DNA of 64,000 bases from Lonepinella koalarum (GCF_042926695.1 NZ_CP170642.1:62001-126000), one strand, 5' to 3'; numbered from the stretch's first letter, positions 28,176-38,453 are shown. Translations and numbers: made by a program. Notes: generated by a model not told the origin, from the sequence alone.

Positions 28176-28868
28176 TTATTCAATTAACTGAATTGCACCT
28201 GTCGCTTGCACGCTGATTTTTGTACGTCCAGTTTCTAATGGCACCGCTTGATCTGCGGTCATTTTTACCGCATATAGCATTTTATCTTGATTGTAACCCG
28301 AGTTATTTTGAGCCTGTAAGTTTAACGACACAATACGATAATGCTTGAATGACAAAGATGTTTGAATTAGCTCTGCTTTCTGTTGAAATTTGTGGAGAAC
28401 TTGTTGAGATAATGCATCTTCCAATTTTTCTCTAGCTTCTGGTGATAACGTTGTATTAATGTTTTCAATCGACAACACATCCGATAGTTCATCCACTAAT
28501 TGTGATAAAACCTCTTGATTCTGACTTTCTAAAACAAAATCCACTCGTTCTATCCAACCATTTTTCTGCCCTTTATCGTTGTAACGTAAACTTGTGCTTC
28601 GATTGTGGTGCTTAATGACTACGGCGGATTGAGTTTTAATTTTGTTGATAGATTGATTTAATTTATCGGAAATTACTTGATGCAAAGTTTGTAAATTTGC
28701 ATTTTCTTCTTGCAAAAAAAGCTTAACTTGCAACACATCTGAGGGTACTTCTTGCTCCGCCAGCACACTGAAATTCACCATATTACCATCGGATACCGCA
28801 GATTCATTTGCTATAGCCATAAAAGGCAAAGCGAATAAGGCAAGCCATAAGATTTTATTCTTTATCAT
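28176..28868 (-). CDS. SIMPL-domain (DUF541) periplasmic protein
   Basis: The protein from MIKNKILWLALFALPFMAIANES has a clear signal peptide cut after AIA-N. The mature part fits the SIMPL family, whose members (for example E. coli YggE) are tied to oxidative stress, though the precise function is unknown. The ATG at 28868 lies inside the end of rraB, a 14-bp overlap, so co-translation is likely. Confidence 0.8.
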   Translation of the reverse strand: MIKNKILWLALFALPFMAIANESAVSDGNMVNFSVLAEQEVPSDVLQVKLFLQEENANLQTLHQVISDKLNQSINKIKTQSAVVIKHHNRSTSLRYNDKGQKNGWIERVDFVLESQNQEVLSQLVDELSDVLSIENINTTLSPEAREKLEDALSQQVLHKFQQKAELIQTSLSFKHYRIVSLNLQAQNNSGYNQDKMLYAVKMTADQAVPLETGRTKISVQATGAIQLIE

Positions 28869-29289
28869 CTTCGTCAAATTCCTCATCAAAGAACTCACCG
28901 TCATCACCATATTCATCATCTGACCCATTCGGATCTTCAAAATAGGTTCCCCACCCGTCATAAATCCCACCGTGTTTTGCAACCAACGGCATTATTTCTT
29001 TTTGTTGCGCATCAATGATTTCTGGTTTTAATTCCACTTCGGCAATAATATCAAAACAGAACAATAATTTACCGTTATCATCTTCCCATTCTTCCGCTTC
29101 CGACACTTCATAGCCCGCTTTGAATGCATCGACTGCAATTTTCTCTAATTTGTCAAAATCGTAGTGAGCAATGTGGTGTTCAATAATATAAAGAGCGTTG
29201 GGATCGCTGCCGTCATTGAATAAATTCGCAATAATTTCACGGGTTTTTGCTTGTGATTCTGCTTGGGGAGGGATGTTTGGTATGGTCAT
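28855..29289 (-). CDS. rraB: Ribonuclease E inhibitor RraB
   Basis: RraB binds RNase E and alters RNA decay. The 144-residue protein has the family core (LEKIAVDAFKAGYEVSEAEEWED and GGIYDGWGTYFE) and the characteristic highly acidic C-terminal tail (DEEFDEDDKE). Length is typical. It overlaps the next gene and lies 107 bp downstream of the ABC-F gene. Confidence 0.93.
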   Translation of the reverse strand: MTIPNIPPQAESQAKTREIIANLFNDGSDPNALYIIEHHIAHYDFDKLEKIAVDAFKAGYEVSEAEEWEDDNGKLLFCFDIIAEVELKPEIIDAQQKEIMPLVAKHGGIYDGWGTYFEDPNGSDDEYGDDGEFFDEEFDEDDKE

Positions 29290-29327
29290 AATATTTTCCT
29301 TATTGGGGATAAATGTTGAATTATTTT

Positions 29328-29371
29328 AGCATAGCCATAACAACAAAGCCACGGCGTGGCGTGACTATGCT
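29328..29371 (-). terminator. Possible terminator after the ABC-F gene
   Basis: Outer arms AGCATAG/CTATGCT (29328-29334, 29365-29371) enclose a GCCAC/GTGGC hairpin. On the minus strand the outer arm is followed by AAAATAATTC, so T-richness is poor and termination is uncertain. Confidence 0.35.
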
Positions 29372-29396
29372 TAACCCCGTACGTGAGTGCGGGGGA

Positions 29397-31307
29397 TCAC
29401 CCATAACTTTCCAATTTTTCTTGCACACCCAACCAATCCATTTCAATCGTTTCTAATTGCTTTTTCACATTCACCTGCTCCGCCAAAACCGTGGTTAATT
29501 TTTCTTTATTTTCTGGTGAATACAGATCGTTGTCGGAAAGTTGGTTTTCAATGTCAGCCAACTGTACAGACAATTTTTCCATTTGGCTTTCCAGTTGGCT
29601 AATTTTTTTGCGTAATGGAGCGGTTTGTTGACGTAGTTCGGCTTCTCGGCGTTTTTGGTCTTTTCTGTTTTGTTGGGAATTTTCAGAAATTTCGCTGGTT
29701 TGCACCGCACTTTTATTTAATTCTTTGCGTTCTTGTGCATTGATCTCATTCAGCCATTTGGTGTAATCGTCCAAATCACCGCTAAATTCTTCCACTTGCT
29801 TATCATGCACCAAATAAAATTCTTCCACCGTGTTACGTAATAAATGGCGGTCATGCGACACCACAACCAGTGAGCCTTGATAATCCACCAAGGCTTCCGT
29901 TAAGGCTTGTCGCATATCTAAATCTAAATGGTTGGTCGGTTCATCTAATAACAGCAAATTTGGGCGTTGCCACACAATTAACGCTAACACAAGACGGGCT
30001 TTTTCGCCCCCTGAAAAGGTGTTGACGGGGTCGCTGACTTTGTCGCCGTGAAAGGCGAAACTGCCTAAATAATTGCGACAGTCTTGCTCGGTGAGTTTGT
30101 CGTCTAATTTTTGTAAATGCCACAGAGCGGATTCTTCCGCTCGCAAGGTGTCTAATTGATGTTGAGCGAAATAGCCTAATTGTACGCCTTTTGCCAGTTG
30201 CACGTTGCCTGAAAGCGCGGTGAGTTCACCTGCCAATAATTTAATCAGGGTAGATTTCCCTGCGCCATTTTTGCCAAGTAAACCAATTCTTGAACCAGGG
30301 ACAAGGTTGAGTTTAATTTTTTGCAGAATTTCAACTTCGTCATAACCTGCTGATGCTTTTTCAATCATCACTAACGGATTTGGTAATGACAGTGGTTCAC
30401 GAAATTGAAAGGTAAAGGGATTATCAATATGAGCAGGGGCGATTTTTTCCATGCGTTCAAGGGCTTTCATCCGACTTTGCGCTTGTTTGGCTTTAGTCGC
30501 TTTGGCTTTGAAACGGTCGATATAACTTTGTAAATGGGCGATTTTATCCTGTTGTTGACGGAAAAGTGCGGTTTGTTGTGAGAGTTTTTCCGCTCGTTGC
30601 TGTTCAAAGCTGGAATAATCGCCGGTATATTCGTTTAGTTTTCGCTGTTCAATATGCAGAATTTTATTTACGATGGGATCGAGAAAATCACGATCGTGGG
30701 AAATCAGCAATAACGTGCCTTGATATTGCGTAAGCCAGCGTTCTAGCCAAATTACCGCATCTAAATCTAGGTGGTTGGTGGGTTCGTCTAACAACAGTAA
30801 ATCGGACGGACATAACAAGGCTTGTGCCAAATTTAACCGCATTCGCCAACCGCCGGAAAAGGATCTTACTGGACGTTGTAATTCATCTTGTGCAAAACCT
30901 AAACCATGCAATAAGGCGGATGCTCGCGCTTGAATGGTCCACGCATCAATATTATCTAACTGGGCGTGAATATGCGCAATGGCATGACCGTCATTGCGTT
31001 GGTTAGCTTGTGTTAACTCGGTTTGTAATTGGCAATAAATGCGATCGCCTTCAATCACATAATCTAAGGCAGACATGTCTAACGCTGGCGTTTCTTGATT
31101 GACCCAAGACACCGCCCAATTGGTTGGATAATTGACATCTCCACTTTCTGGTGACATTTCTTTTTTAAGTAAAGCGAACAATGACGATTTACCACAGCCG
31201 TTCTTTCCCACTAAGCCAACTTTTTGTTTGGGGTTAATGGTCGCGGAGGCGTTTTCAAGCAGTAAATTTTGTCCACGTTTTAACGATAAATTTGAGAATA
31301 TGATCAT
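29397..31307 (-). CDS. yheS: ABC-F family ATPase, YheS type
   Basis: ABC-F proteins act on ribosomes, not membranes. The 636-residue protein has two ABC cassettes: Walker A GKNGCGKSS and GKNGAGKST, signatures RSFSGGWRMRL and NTFSGGEKARL, Walker B LLLLDEPTNHLDLD twice, with a P-site tRNA-interaction linker rich in K/Q between them and a coiled-coil C-terminal tail. It has no transmembrane segment. Alignment from memory favours E. coli YheS over Uup. Confidence 0.93.
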   Translation of the reverse strand: MIIFSNLSLKRGQNLLLENASATINPKQKVGLVGKNGCGKSSLFALLKKEMSPESGDVNYPTNWAVSWVNQETPALDMSALDYVIEGDRIYCQLQTELTQANQRNDGHAIAHIHAQLDNIDAWTIQARASALLHGLGFAQDELQRPVRSFSGGWRMRLNLAQALLCPSDLLLLDEPTNHLDLDAVIWLERWLTQYQGTLLLISHDRDFLDPIVNKILHIEQRKLNEYTGDYSSFEQQRAEKLSQQTALFRQQQDKIAHLQSYIDRFKAKATKAKQAQSRMKALERMEKIAPAHIDNPFTFQFREPLSLPNPLVMIEKASAGYDEVEILQKIKLNLVPGSRIGLLGKNGAGKSTLIKLLAGELTALSGNVQLAKGVQLGYFAQHQLDTLRAEESALWHLQKLDDKLTEQDCRNYLGSFAFHGDKVSDPVNTFSGGEKARLVLALIVWQRPNLLLLDEPTNHLDLDMRQALTEALVDYQGSLVVVSHDRHLLRNTVEEFYLVHDKQVEEFSGDLDDYTKWLNEINAQERKELNKSAVQTSEISENSQQNRKDQKRREAELRQQTAPLRKKISQLESQMEKLSVQLADIENQLSDNDLYSPENKEKLTTVLAEQVNVKKQLETIEMDWLGVQEKLESYG

Positions 31308-31365
31308 TTTTTATGGTATATTTTTTTAAAGTTTCCTTATTTTCCTGTTTTTTAAAGGTTTTGCA

Positions 31366-31995
31366 ATGTTTGATTCGTTAATTGTACAATTTGTAGTACT
31401 TTGGGCGGTGATTGATCCCATCGGTTCTATTCCGGTTTATTTAACTAAAACTAGCCGTTTATCTTTAGCAGATCGTCGTAAGGTGGCGTTAAAAGCGGTA
31501 CTGATTGCAACGGGTATTTTGTTGTTTTTCTTAATTGCTGCTCAAGGCTTATTTGAAGCGATGCAAATTCCCCTTTCAGCTTTCCAAATCGCAGGCGGTT
31601 TGGTGCTATTTTTATTCGCCTTAACTATGATTTTTGGTGAGGGCAAACCCGAACACGAAATGAAAATGAGCACTAACTTGAGCGAATTGGCGGTTTATCC
31701 CTTAGCTGTGCCGTCCATTGCTTCACCGGGAGCAATGATGGCGATTGTGTTGTTGACCGATAATCACCGTTTTAGTTTTACCGCACAAGTTCTCACCACT
31801 TTTATTATGCTTGCTGTGTTATTGATTACTTACCTATTGCTGTTGGTGGCGAACCGTGTGCAAGATGTGATTGGTAATACTGGGGCATCGGTGATTAGTC
31901 GAGTCATGGGATTAATTTTAGCTGCGGTAGCCGTTAATAATGTGTTAGTCGGTATTCAAGAATTCTTTATCACAGGTGGTATAAATATCAGTTAA
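31366..31995 (+). CDS. MarC-family integral membrane protein
   Basis: The 209-residue protein has about six hydrophobic segments and the family's conserved DPIGSIPVYL, AGGLVLFLFALTMIFG and PLAVPSIASPGAMMA motifs. The family has no firm function. It resembles E. coli YhgN. Its TAA stop overlaps the ATG at 31995 in the next reading frame. Confidence 0.9.
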   Translation: MFDSLIVQFVVLWAVIDPIGSIPVYLTKTSRLSLADRRKVALKAVLIATGILLFFLIAAQGLFEAMQIPLSAFQIAGGLVLFLFALTMIFGEGKPEHEMKMSTNLSELAVYPLAVPSIASPGAMMAIVLLTDNHRFSFTAQVLTTFIMLAVLLITYLLLLVANRVQDVIGNTGASVISRVMGLILAAVAVNNVLVGIQEFFITGGINIS

Positions 31996-32018
31996 TGAAT
32001 TTATCAACAGGAGAAATT

Positions 32019-32858
32019 ATGTTTAATACAACATTTATTGGTTTAGGAGTGGCGGGTAATTTTGCTGGTCATTTAGAACAGGCTGGCGAGGCGGCTGATT
32101 TTGCTCAAGTTAAAACAGAAGAAGCTGTGCAACCGAAAGCGATTTTCCCCTTTTATGTGCCTAGCCAACAGTTAAATGAAAATGAACGCTTTTTGTCCGT
32201 TTATCCTCTTTCCCATGATCGTTTACAATTTCCACAAAACGCTGATAATTTACAGATTGAACCTGAGATTGCGTTGATTTGTGAGATTCAATACGATAAA
32301 ACATCGCAAAAAGTGACCGCACTTTTACCCACTTATTTTGCCGCCTATAACGATTGTTCTATTCGTCGCCCAAATGCACGTAAAATTTGTGAAAAGAAAA
32401 ATTGGGGCGCGGATTCCAAAGGCTTGTCAGCTAACTGGCTTGCCTTAGACAGTTTTGATTCAGGGAGCAATATTGATGATTATCGGATAGCCTGTTTTCA
32501 TAAACGTGATGACAAGTTAACCGAATACGGTATTGATAGTCCGGCAGTAGGTTATAGTTATTTTCATCAAAAATTATTGCGTTGGATAGTAGATAAAATG
32601 AATCATCAGCCCGATCAAGACCCAATGAATAATATTGCCAACTTGTTGAAACTGGCAAATTATCCGACTAAAGCCGTGATGAGTATTGGTGCTACTCGTT
32701 ACACCGAATTTGGCGAAAAAAATTTCTTGCAAGTAGGTGATACTAGTTTGGTGGTAGTATATAACGGTAAAAAATATTCTCATTCACAAATTGTACAAAT
32801 GGCAGAGCAAGCGTGCTTTGCGGATGATATTTCGGCGTTGGTGCAAAAAGTGGTTTAA
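32019..32858 (+). CDS. DUF5718-like protein of unknown function
   Basis: The protein of about 279 residues starts MFNTTFIGLGVAGNFAGHLEQAG after a good AGGAG ribosome site. The alternative ATG at 31995 overlaps the marC-like stop. Internal segments include PKAIFPFYVP, LSVYPLSHD and NDCSIRRPNARKICEKKNWG. It recalls a conserved unannotated family in Pasteurellaceae and other proteobacteria. Function is unknown. Confidence 0.7.
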   Translation: MFNTTFIGLGVAGNFAGHLEQAGEAADFAQVKTEEAVQPKAIFPFYVPSQQLNENERFLSVYPLSHDRLQFPQNADNLQIEPEIALICEIQYDKTSQKVTALLPTYFAAYNDCSIRRPNARKICEKKNWGADSKGLSANWLALDSFDSGSNIDDYRIACFHKRDDKLTEYGIDSPAVGYSYFHQKLLRWIVDKMNHQPDQDPMNNIANLLKLANYPTKAVMSIGATRYTEFGEKNFLQVGDTSLVVVYNGKKYSHSQIVQMAEQACFADDISALVQKVV

Positions 32859-32929
32859 ATTTTCATATTCAATAAGGTGATGTGTATTATCATTTTTTGT
32901 GAGATAAAGATAAAATAAGTTGCTTGTTT

Positions 32930-32945
32930 TGTGATCTCTATCAAA
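32930..32945. promoter_or_regulatory. CRP-like site upstream of oadGAB
   Basis: TGTGATCTCTATCAAA matches the CRP dyad TGTGA-N6-TCACA with a weaker right half. The nearly identical TGTGATCTCGATCAAA lies upstream of aspA. It is 61 bp from the oadG ATG, and a TAATAAT-like -10 box follows at about 32972. Confidence 0.6.
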
Positions 32946-33005
32946 GATTTTATTTTGATTAAGCCGTAAGATAATAATGTTCTACCTAATATAAGGATTA
33001 TTAAT

Positions 33006-33278
33006 ATGACCCCAGCAGAACTCTTTGGTGAAGGTATCAACTTGATGTTTTCAGGTATGGGTTTTGTGTTAGTCTTTTTGCTCATTTTAATTGGGGCGAT
33101 TGGACTAATGTCAAAACTGATTAATCAATATTTTCCTGAACCTGTCGTTGTTCCTAAAAAGGTTTCAAAAAATGTTCCAAATTCAACCGCACTTCAGCCT
33201 GTCAGTAACGATTTAGATCGTTTACGTCCAGTGATCGTGGCAGCCATTGCACATCATCGTGCGAGACATTCAAATTAA
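33006..33278 (+). CDS. oadG: Oxaloacetate decarboxylase gamma subunit
   Basis: The small membrane subunit anchors the alpha and beta subunits of the sodium pump. The 90-residue protein has one transmembrane segment (residues about 15-37), then a proline-rich linker and charged C-terminus. It carries an embedded ACCGCACTT uptake signal. Position first in oadG-oadA-oadB supports the call. Confidence 0.88.
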   Translation: MTPAELFGEGINLMFSGMGFVLVFLLILIGAIGLMSKLINQYFPEPVVVPKKVSKNVPNSTALQPVSNDLDRLRPVIVAAIAHHRARHSN

Positions 33279-33296
33279 TGAAAGAAGGATTTTATT

Positions 33297-35120
33297 ATGA
33301 CTAAAAAAATTAAAGTGACAGATGTAGTACTTCGTGATGCCCATCAATCTTTATTTGCCACCCGTTTACGTTTAGATGATATGTTGCCGATTGCAGCAGA
33401 ATTAGATGATATTGGCTATTGGTCACTGGAAGCCTGGGGCGGTGCGACCTTTGATAGCTGTATTCGTTTTTTAGGCGAAGATCCTTGGGTGCGGTTACGT
33501 GAATTGAAAAAAGCCTGTCCGAAAACCCCGTTGCAAATGTTGTTGCGTGGACAAAATTTATTAGGCTATCGTCATTATGCCGATGATGTGGTGGATCGTT
33601 TTGTAGAGCGTTGTGTGGCAAACGGCATGACGGTATTCCGTGTGTTTGATGCGATGAACGATCCACGTAATATGCAAGCGGCATTGCAAGCAGTGAAAAA
33701 ACACGGTGGTCACGCACAAGGTACGTTAAGTTATACCACTAGCCCTGTACATACTTTACAAACATGGTTAGACACCACCGAACAATTATTAGAAATTGGA
33801 GTAGATAGTCTTGTAATTAAAGACATGTCAGGGATTTTAAATCCAATGGCAGCAGCGGAATTAGTGGGCGAAATCAAAAAACGTTTTGATGTACAGTTAC
33901 ATTTGCATTGCCACGCCACTACAGGTATGTCAGAAATGGCATTGTTAAAAGCCATTGAAGCCGGTGTCGATGGGGTAGATACGGCGATTTCTTCTATGTC
34001 GGGTACGTATGGACATCCCGCTACTGAAGCGATTGTGGCGACCTTGCAAGGCACCGAATTTGATACGGGATTAGATATTCCTCGCTTAGAAAAAATTGCG
34101 GCGTATTTCCGTAATGTGCGGAAAAAATATACCAAATTTGAAGGGCAGTTGCGTGGTGTGGATAGTCGTATTTTGGTGGCACAAGTACCGGGTGGCATGT
34201 TGACTAACCTTGAGGGACAGCTTAAACAACAAAATGCCAGCGATAAACTCGATTTAGTGTTGGAAGAAATTCCACGCGTGCGTAAAGATTTAGGCTATAT
34301 TCCGTTAGTGACCCCGACATCCCAAATCGTGGGTACCCAATCCGTTATCAACGTGTTAATGGGCGAACGTTATAAAACTATCGCCAAAGAAACCGCAGGG
34401 ATTTTAAAAGGCGAATATGGTCGCACCCCAGCCCCTGTGAATGCAGAATTGCAAGCTCGTGTGCTTGATGGTGGCAAACCAATTACTGACCGTCCAGCAG
34501 ATCATATTGCCCCTGAAATGGCGAAAATTGAAGCAGAAGTGAAACAAACCGCACAAGAAAAAGGCATTAAACTGGCTGAAAATGCGGTAGATGATGCGTT
34601 AATTGTGGCGTTATTCCCACAAATTGGTTGGAAATTCTTAGAAAATCGTGGCAATCCTGCTGCCTTTGAGCCAGCACCGACGTTAGCGCCTGCGGCTCAA
34701 GATGAAAAAGCTGCGGTACAAAAATCCGCAGAAAAAGCCCCAGCCAAACCAGCAAGCGGTTCAGCGGTTTACACCGTGGAACTTGAGGGTAAAGCCTTTG
34801 TGGTGAAAGTGTCTGAAGGTGGCGATGTAACTCATATTGCACCGACAGCAGCTCCAGTGGCAGCCCCTGTGGCTCAAACTGCTCCAGCACCTGCTGCAAG
34901 TGGTACTGGCACCGCAGTTACCGCACCAATGGCAGGCAATATCTGGAAAGTAGTCGCCACCGAGGGACAAACTGTCGCAGAGGGTGATGTATTGTTTATT
35001 TTAGAAGCGATGAAAATGGAAACCGAAGTACGGGCGAACCTTGCCGGAACTGTGCGTGGTATTTGTGTGAAAGCGGGTGATTCCGTCGCTGTGGGCGACA
35101 CAGTGATGACCATTGCTTAA
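33297..35120 (+). CDS. oadA: Oxaloacetate decarboxylase alpha subunit
   Basis: The alpha subunit transfers CO2 from oxaloacetate to biotin. The 607-residue protein has the carboxyltransferase domain (DVVLRDAHQSLFATRLR; HLHCHATTGMSEMA metal site), an Ala/Pro-rich linker at about 470-530 and a C-terminal biotinyl domain with the acceptor lysine in EAMKMETEV. Decarboxylation in the beta subunit then drives sodium export in anaerobic oxaloacetate use. Confidence 0.97.
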   Translation: MTKKIKVTDVVLRDAHQSLFATRLRLDDMLPIAAELDDIGYWSLEAWGGATFDSCIRFLGEDPWVRLRELKKACPKTPLQMLLRGQNLLGYRHYADDVVDRFVERCVANGMTVFRVFDAMNDPRNMQAALQAVKKHGGHAQGTLSYTTSPVHTLQTWLDTTEQLLEIGVDSLVIKDMSGILNPMAAAELVGEIKKRFDVQLHLHCHATTGMSEMALLKAIEAGVDGVDTAISSMSGTYGHPATEAIVATLQGTEFDTGLDIPRLEKIAAYFRNVRKKYTKFEGQLRGVDSRILVAQVPGGMLTNLEGQLKQQNASDKLDLVLEEIPRVRKDLGYIPLVTPTSQIVGTQSVINVLMGERYKTIAKETAGILKGEYGRTPAPVNAELQARVLDGGKPITDRPADHIAPEMAKIEAEVKQTAQEKGIKLAENAVDDALIVALFPQIGWKFLENRGNPAAFEPAPTLAPAAQDEKAAVQKSAEKAPAKPASGSAVYTVELEGKAFVVKVSEGGDVTHIAPTAAPVAAPVAQTAPAPAASGTGTAVTAPMAGNIWKVVATEGQTVAEGDVLFILEAMKMETEVRANLAGTVRGICVKAGDSVAVGDTVMTIA

Positions 35121-35132
35121 TTTGGAGGCAGT

Positions 35133-36434
35133 ATGGAAAGTATTATTGCTCTACTGAAAGGCACAGGCATTATGCACCTTGAATGGGGGCAAGCGGTGAT
35201 GATTTTGGTTAGCCTGTTATTGTTATGGCTGGCGATTGTGAAAAAATTTGAACCGTTGTTGTTATTGCCGATTGGCTTTGGTGGCTTGTTGTCGAATATT
35301 CCTGAAGCGGGCATGGCAATGACGGCATTGGATAATTTGTTACATTCAGGTACACCTGAACAACTTGCTGTGATTGCAGGAAAAATCGGTGTAGTGGCAG
35401 ATCCTGTGGCAATTAAAACCGCACTGGCGAACTTGCCAGCATCAATACAAGACCAATTGGAAGTGACCGCCGGCGATCTCGGTTTTAGTGCTGGGATTTT
35501 AGCCTTGTTCTATAAAGTGGCGATTGGCTATGGTGTTGCACCGTTAGTTATCTTTATGGGGGTGGGAGCAATGACGGATTTTGGTCCGTTAATTGCCAAT
35601 CCAAGAACCTTATTGCTTGGTGCGGCGGCACAATTCGGGATCTTCACTACCGTATTGGGAGCCTTGGGTTTGAATTGGTTAGGGGTAATTGATTTTACCT
35701 TGCCACAAGCTGCCTCTATCGGGATTATTGGGGGGGCAGACGGTCCAACCGCCATTTACTTAACCAGTAAACTAGCACCTGAATTATTGGGTGCGATTGC
35801 AGTGGCTGCCTATTCTTATATGGCATTAGTCCCATTAATTCAACCGCCAATTATGAAAGCACTAACTACCGAAGCCGAGCGTAAGATTCGTATGACCCAA
35901 CTACGAACGGTGAGTAATCGAGAAAAAGTGATGTTCCCAATTATCTTGTTATTATTGGTGGCATTATTATTACCTGATGCGGCACCATTACTTGGTATGT
36001 TCTGTTTTGGTAACTTAATGAAAGTCAGTGGTGTGGTAGAGCGTTTAAGTGATACCACACAAAATGCCTTAATTAATATCGTGACTATCGTGCTAGGTTT
36101 ATCTGTGGGTGCAAAACTGGTGGCGGATAAGTTCTTGCAACCGCAAACACTTGGTATTTTACTGTTAGGTGTGATTGCTTTTAGTATCGGTACAGGCAGT
36201 GGCGTATTAATGGCAAAATTGATGAATAAATTCAGCAAAAATAAAATCAATCCGTTGATTGGTTCCGCAGGGGTATCAGCCGTACCAATGGCGGCGCGTG
36301 TATCTAACAAAGTCGGGCTTGAAGCAGATCATCAAAACTTCTTATTGATGCACGCCATGGGACCGAACGTGGCTGGCGTAATTGGTTCAGCCATTGCCGC
36401 AGGTGTCATGTTAAAATACGTTGGGGCAATGTAA
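35133..36434 (+). CDS. oadB: Oxaloacetate decarboxylase beta subunit
   Basis: The beta subunit is the membrane-embedded sodium channel and carboxybiotin decarboxylase. The 433-residue protein is highly hydrophobic (about nine segments) and has the conserved GVGAMTDFGPLIANP and GGADGPTAIYLTSKLAP motifs. The latter bears the aspartate needed for pumping. It follows oadA after 12 bp. Confidence 0.97.
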   Translation: MESIIALLKGTGIMHLEWGQAVMILVSLLLLWLAIVKKFEPLLLLPIGFGGLLSNIPEAGMAMTALDNLLHSGTPEQLAVIAGKIGVVADPVAIKTALANLPASIQDQLEVTAGDLGFSAGILALFYKVAIGYGVAPLVIFMGVGAMTDFGPLIANPRTLLLGAAAQFGIFTTVLGALGLNWLGVIDFTLPQAASIGIIGGADGPTAIYLTSKLAPELLGAIAVAAYSYMALVPLIQPPIMKALTTEAERKIRMTQLRTVSNREKVMFPIILLLLVALLLPDAAPLLGMFCFGNLMKVSGVVERLSDTTQNALINIVTIVLGLSVGAKLVADKFLQPQTLGILLLGVIAFSIGTGSGVLMAKLMNKFSKNKINPLIGSAGVSAVPMAARVSNKVGLEADHQNFLLMHAMGPNVAGVIGSAIAAGVMLKYVGAM

Positions 36435-36453
36435 GGAAAAATGTGTTAAAAAT

Positions 36454-36499
36454 ACACCGCACTTTGGGAAGTGAGCTGAGCAAGCCTAAAGTGTAGTGT
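36454..36499 (+). terminator. Probable terminator after oadB
   Basis: ACACCGCACTTT and AAAGTGTAGTGT can pair imperfectly over 46 bp and are followed by CATTTTTTAG. One arm is an uptake signal. Confidence 0.55.
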
Positions 36500-36673
36500 C
36501 ATTTTTTAGGTGTTCCATTTATTCTCTTTTCGCTTAAAATTGGCTATTAATAATCTAAAATTCTTATCAGAAAACAAATTTATCTTATTATTTTATTCCA
36601 GACGCTTTACAAACTGCTGTTTTTCTGCCATAAAGGAACGGAATACAATACAAAATAACAAGGAGTCGATTAT

Positions 36674-38311
36674 ATGCAACACAAATTATTATCTTCTTTA
36701 CTTGCTGGCGGTGTCGCGTTAGCCTTTTCTTTTGCTGCCAATGCGGCAAAAGTACCAGCTGGCGTGGAATTGGCCGCTGCACAAGAAATTACCATTAATA
36801 ATGGCTCAGAACCGCAAAGTTTTGATCCGCACTTAACCGAAGGTGTACCAGAATCAGGCGTCGCTTTTCAGCTGTTTGAGGGGTTAACGACAGCCGATTC
36901 TGAGGGTAATACGATCCCAGGTGTGGCGGAATCTTGGGATCATTCCGATGATTATAAAACTTGGACGTTCCATTTGCGTAAGGATGCAAAATGGTCTAAC
37001 GGTGATCCTGTGACGGCACAAGATTTTGTGTTTTCTTGGCAACGTTTAGTCACCCCAGCTACCGCTTCACCTTATGCGAGCTTTTTAACCTATATGCAGG
37101 TAGCGAATGCACAAGATATTATTGACGGCAAAAAATCTCCTGATACCTTAGGCGTGAAAGCCATTGATGATTTGACCTTTGAAGTGTCTTTGGACAATGC
37201 GGTGCCTTATTTAGTCGGTTTAACTTCTCACCAATCTATGTTGCCAGTGCCTAAAAAAGTGATTGAGAAATTTGGTGAAAACTGGGTGAAAGAAGAAAAT
37301 ATAGTCGGTAATGGAGCTTATATTTTAACGGATCACGTGATTAATGAAAAAATCGTGTTTGCACGTAACCCGAATTATTGGAACGATAAAGAAACCGTGA
37401 TCGACAAAGCTACGCTGTTGAGCATTGAAAACCCAACCACGGACGTACAGCGTTATCGTGCGGGGGATTTGCAGATAACCAACTATGCCTTGCCAACCGA
37501 GCAATTTGCTAAGTTGAAAAAAGAATTGCCAGATGAGTTATTTATTACCCGAACTTTAGCAACCTATAGCTATGAGTTGAATAACAGCCGAGCGCCGTTT
37601 AACGATGTGCGAGTACGTAAAGCACTCAATTTGGCGTTAGATCGTAATATTATTACTGATAAAGTCATGGCACAAGGGCAAACCCCGACTTATGTATTTA
37701 CTCCACCTTATATTAGCGAGGGAGAGAAAATCCAACAGCCAGCCTATTCCACCAAACCCATGGCAGAGCGTAATGTCGAAGCGGTGAAATTGTTAGAAGA
37801 AGCAGGCTTTAGCAAATCCAATCCATTGAAATTTACGATTCTTTATAACACTAATGAAAACCATAAAAAAGTTGCCATTGCTGCTGCTTCTATTTGGAAA
37901 GCCAATACGCAAGGACTCGTTGATGTGAAATTAGAAAACCAAGAATGGAAAACCTATATTGCTTCACGTCGTAGTAAAGCCTATGATGCTGCTCGAGCAG
38001 GTTGGAATGCGGATTATAACCAAGCCTCTACCTTTGTGAATTATTTCTTATCTAATTCAAGTAATAACACCGCATTTTATCGCAGTGAGAAGTATGATGC
38101 CGCTGTTATGGAATCTCGTGCAGCATTAGATGAAAATCAGCGTGCAGAAGCCTATGCGAAAGCCGAAGCGATTTTAGCCGAAGAAGCCGCTATTGTACCG
38201 ATTTATAACTATGTGAATCCACGCTTGGTGAAAACCTTTGTCAAAGGTTATTCGGGTAAAGATCCACAAGATAGAGTGTTGTTAAGAAATCTTTATATTG
38301 TTAAACACTAA
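36674..38311 (+). CDS. oppA: Oligopeptide ABC transporter, periplasmic binding protein
   Basis: OppA captures peptides in the periplasm. The 545-residue precursor has a clear signal peptide (cut after AANA) and the SBP family 5 pattern (SEPQSFDPHLTEGVPES, WTFHLRKDAKWSNGDPVTAQDF). AAGGAG precedes the ATG. It leads the opp operon and is followed by a hairpin before oppB, as often seen where the binding protein is made in excess. Confidence 0.95.
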   Translation: MQHKLLSSLLAGGVALAFSFAANAAKVPAGVELAAAQEITINNGSEPQSFDPHLTEGVPESGVAFQLFEGLTTADSEGNTIPGVAESWDHSDDYKTWTFHLRKDAKWSNGDPVTAQDFVFSWQRLVTPATASPYASFLTYMQVANAQDIIDGKKSPDTLGVKAIDDLTFEVSLDNAVPYLVGLTSHQSMLPVPKKVIEKFGENWVKEENIVGNGAYILTDHVINEKIVFARNPNYWNDKETVIDKATLLSIENPTTDVQRYRAGDLQITNYALPTEQFAKLKKELPDELFITRTLATYSYELNNSRAPFNDVRVRKALNLALDRNIITDKVMAQGQTPTYVFTPPYISEGEKIQQPAYSTKPMAERNVEAVKLLEEAGFSKSNPLKFTILYNTNENHKKVAIAAASIWKANTQGLVDVKLENQEWKTYIASRRSKAYDAARAGWNADYNQASTFVNYFLSNSSNNTAFYRSEKYDAAVMESRAALDENQRAEAYAKAEAILAEEAAIVPIYNYVNPRLVKTFVKGYSGKDPQDRVLLRNLYIVKH

Positions 38312-38317
38312 AATTAT

Positions 38318-38340
38318 TCCCCTGAAACCTTTTCAGGGGA
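38318..38340 (+). terminator. Hairpin between oppA and oppB
   Basis: TCCCCTGAAA pairs perfectly with TTTCAGGGGA, then CATTTTCTTTCCC. The weak T-run suggests partial read-through or an mRNA stabilizer favouring oppA. Confidence 0.7.
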
Positions 38341-38453
38341 CATTTTCTTTCCCTAACTTGGGGAATATTTTACTAGTGAATAATTTCACATTCTGTCTAG
38401 CTACAGAATATTTTGTATTTTTTATTTTTTATTAATCTTTGTGGGCTGTCGTT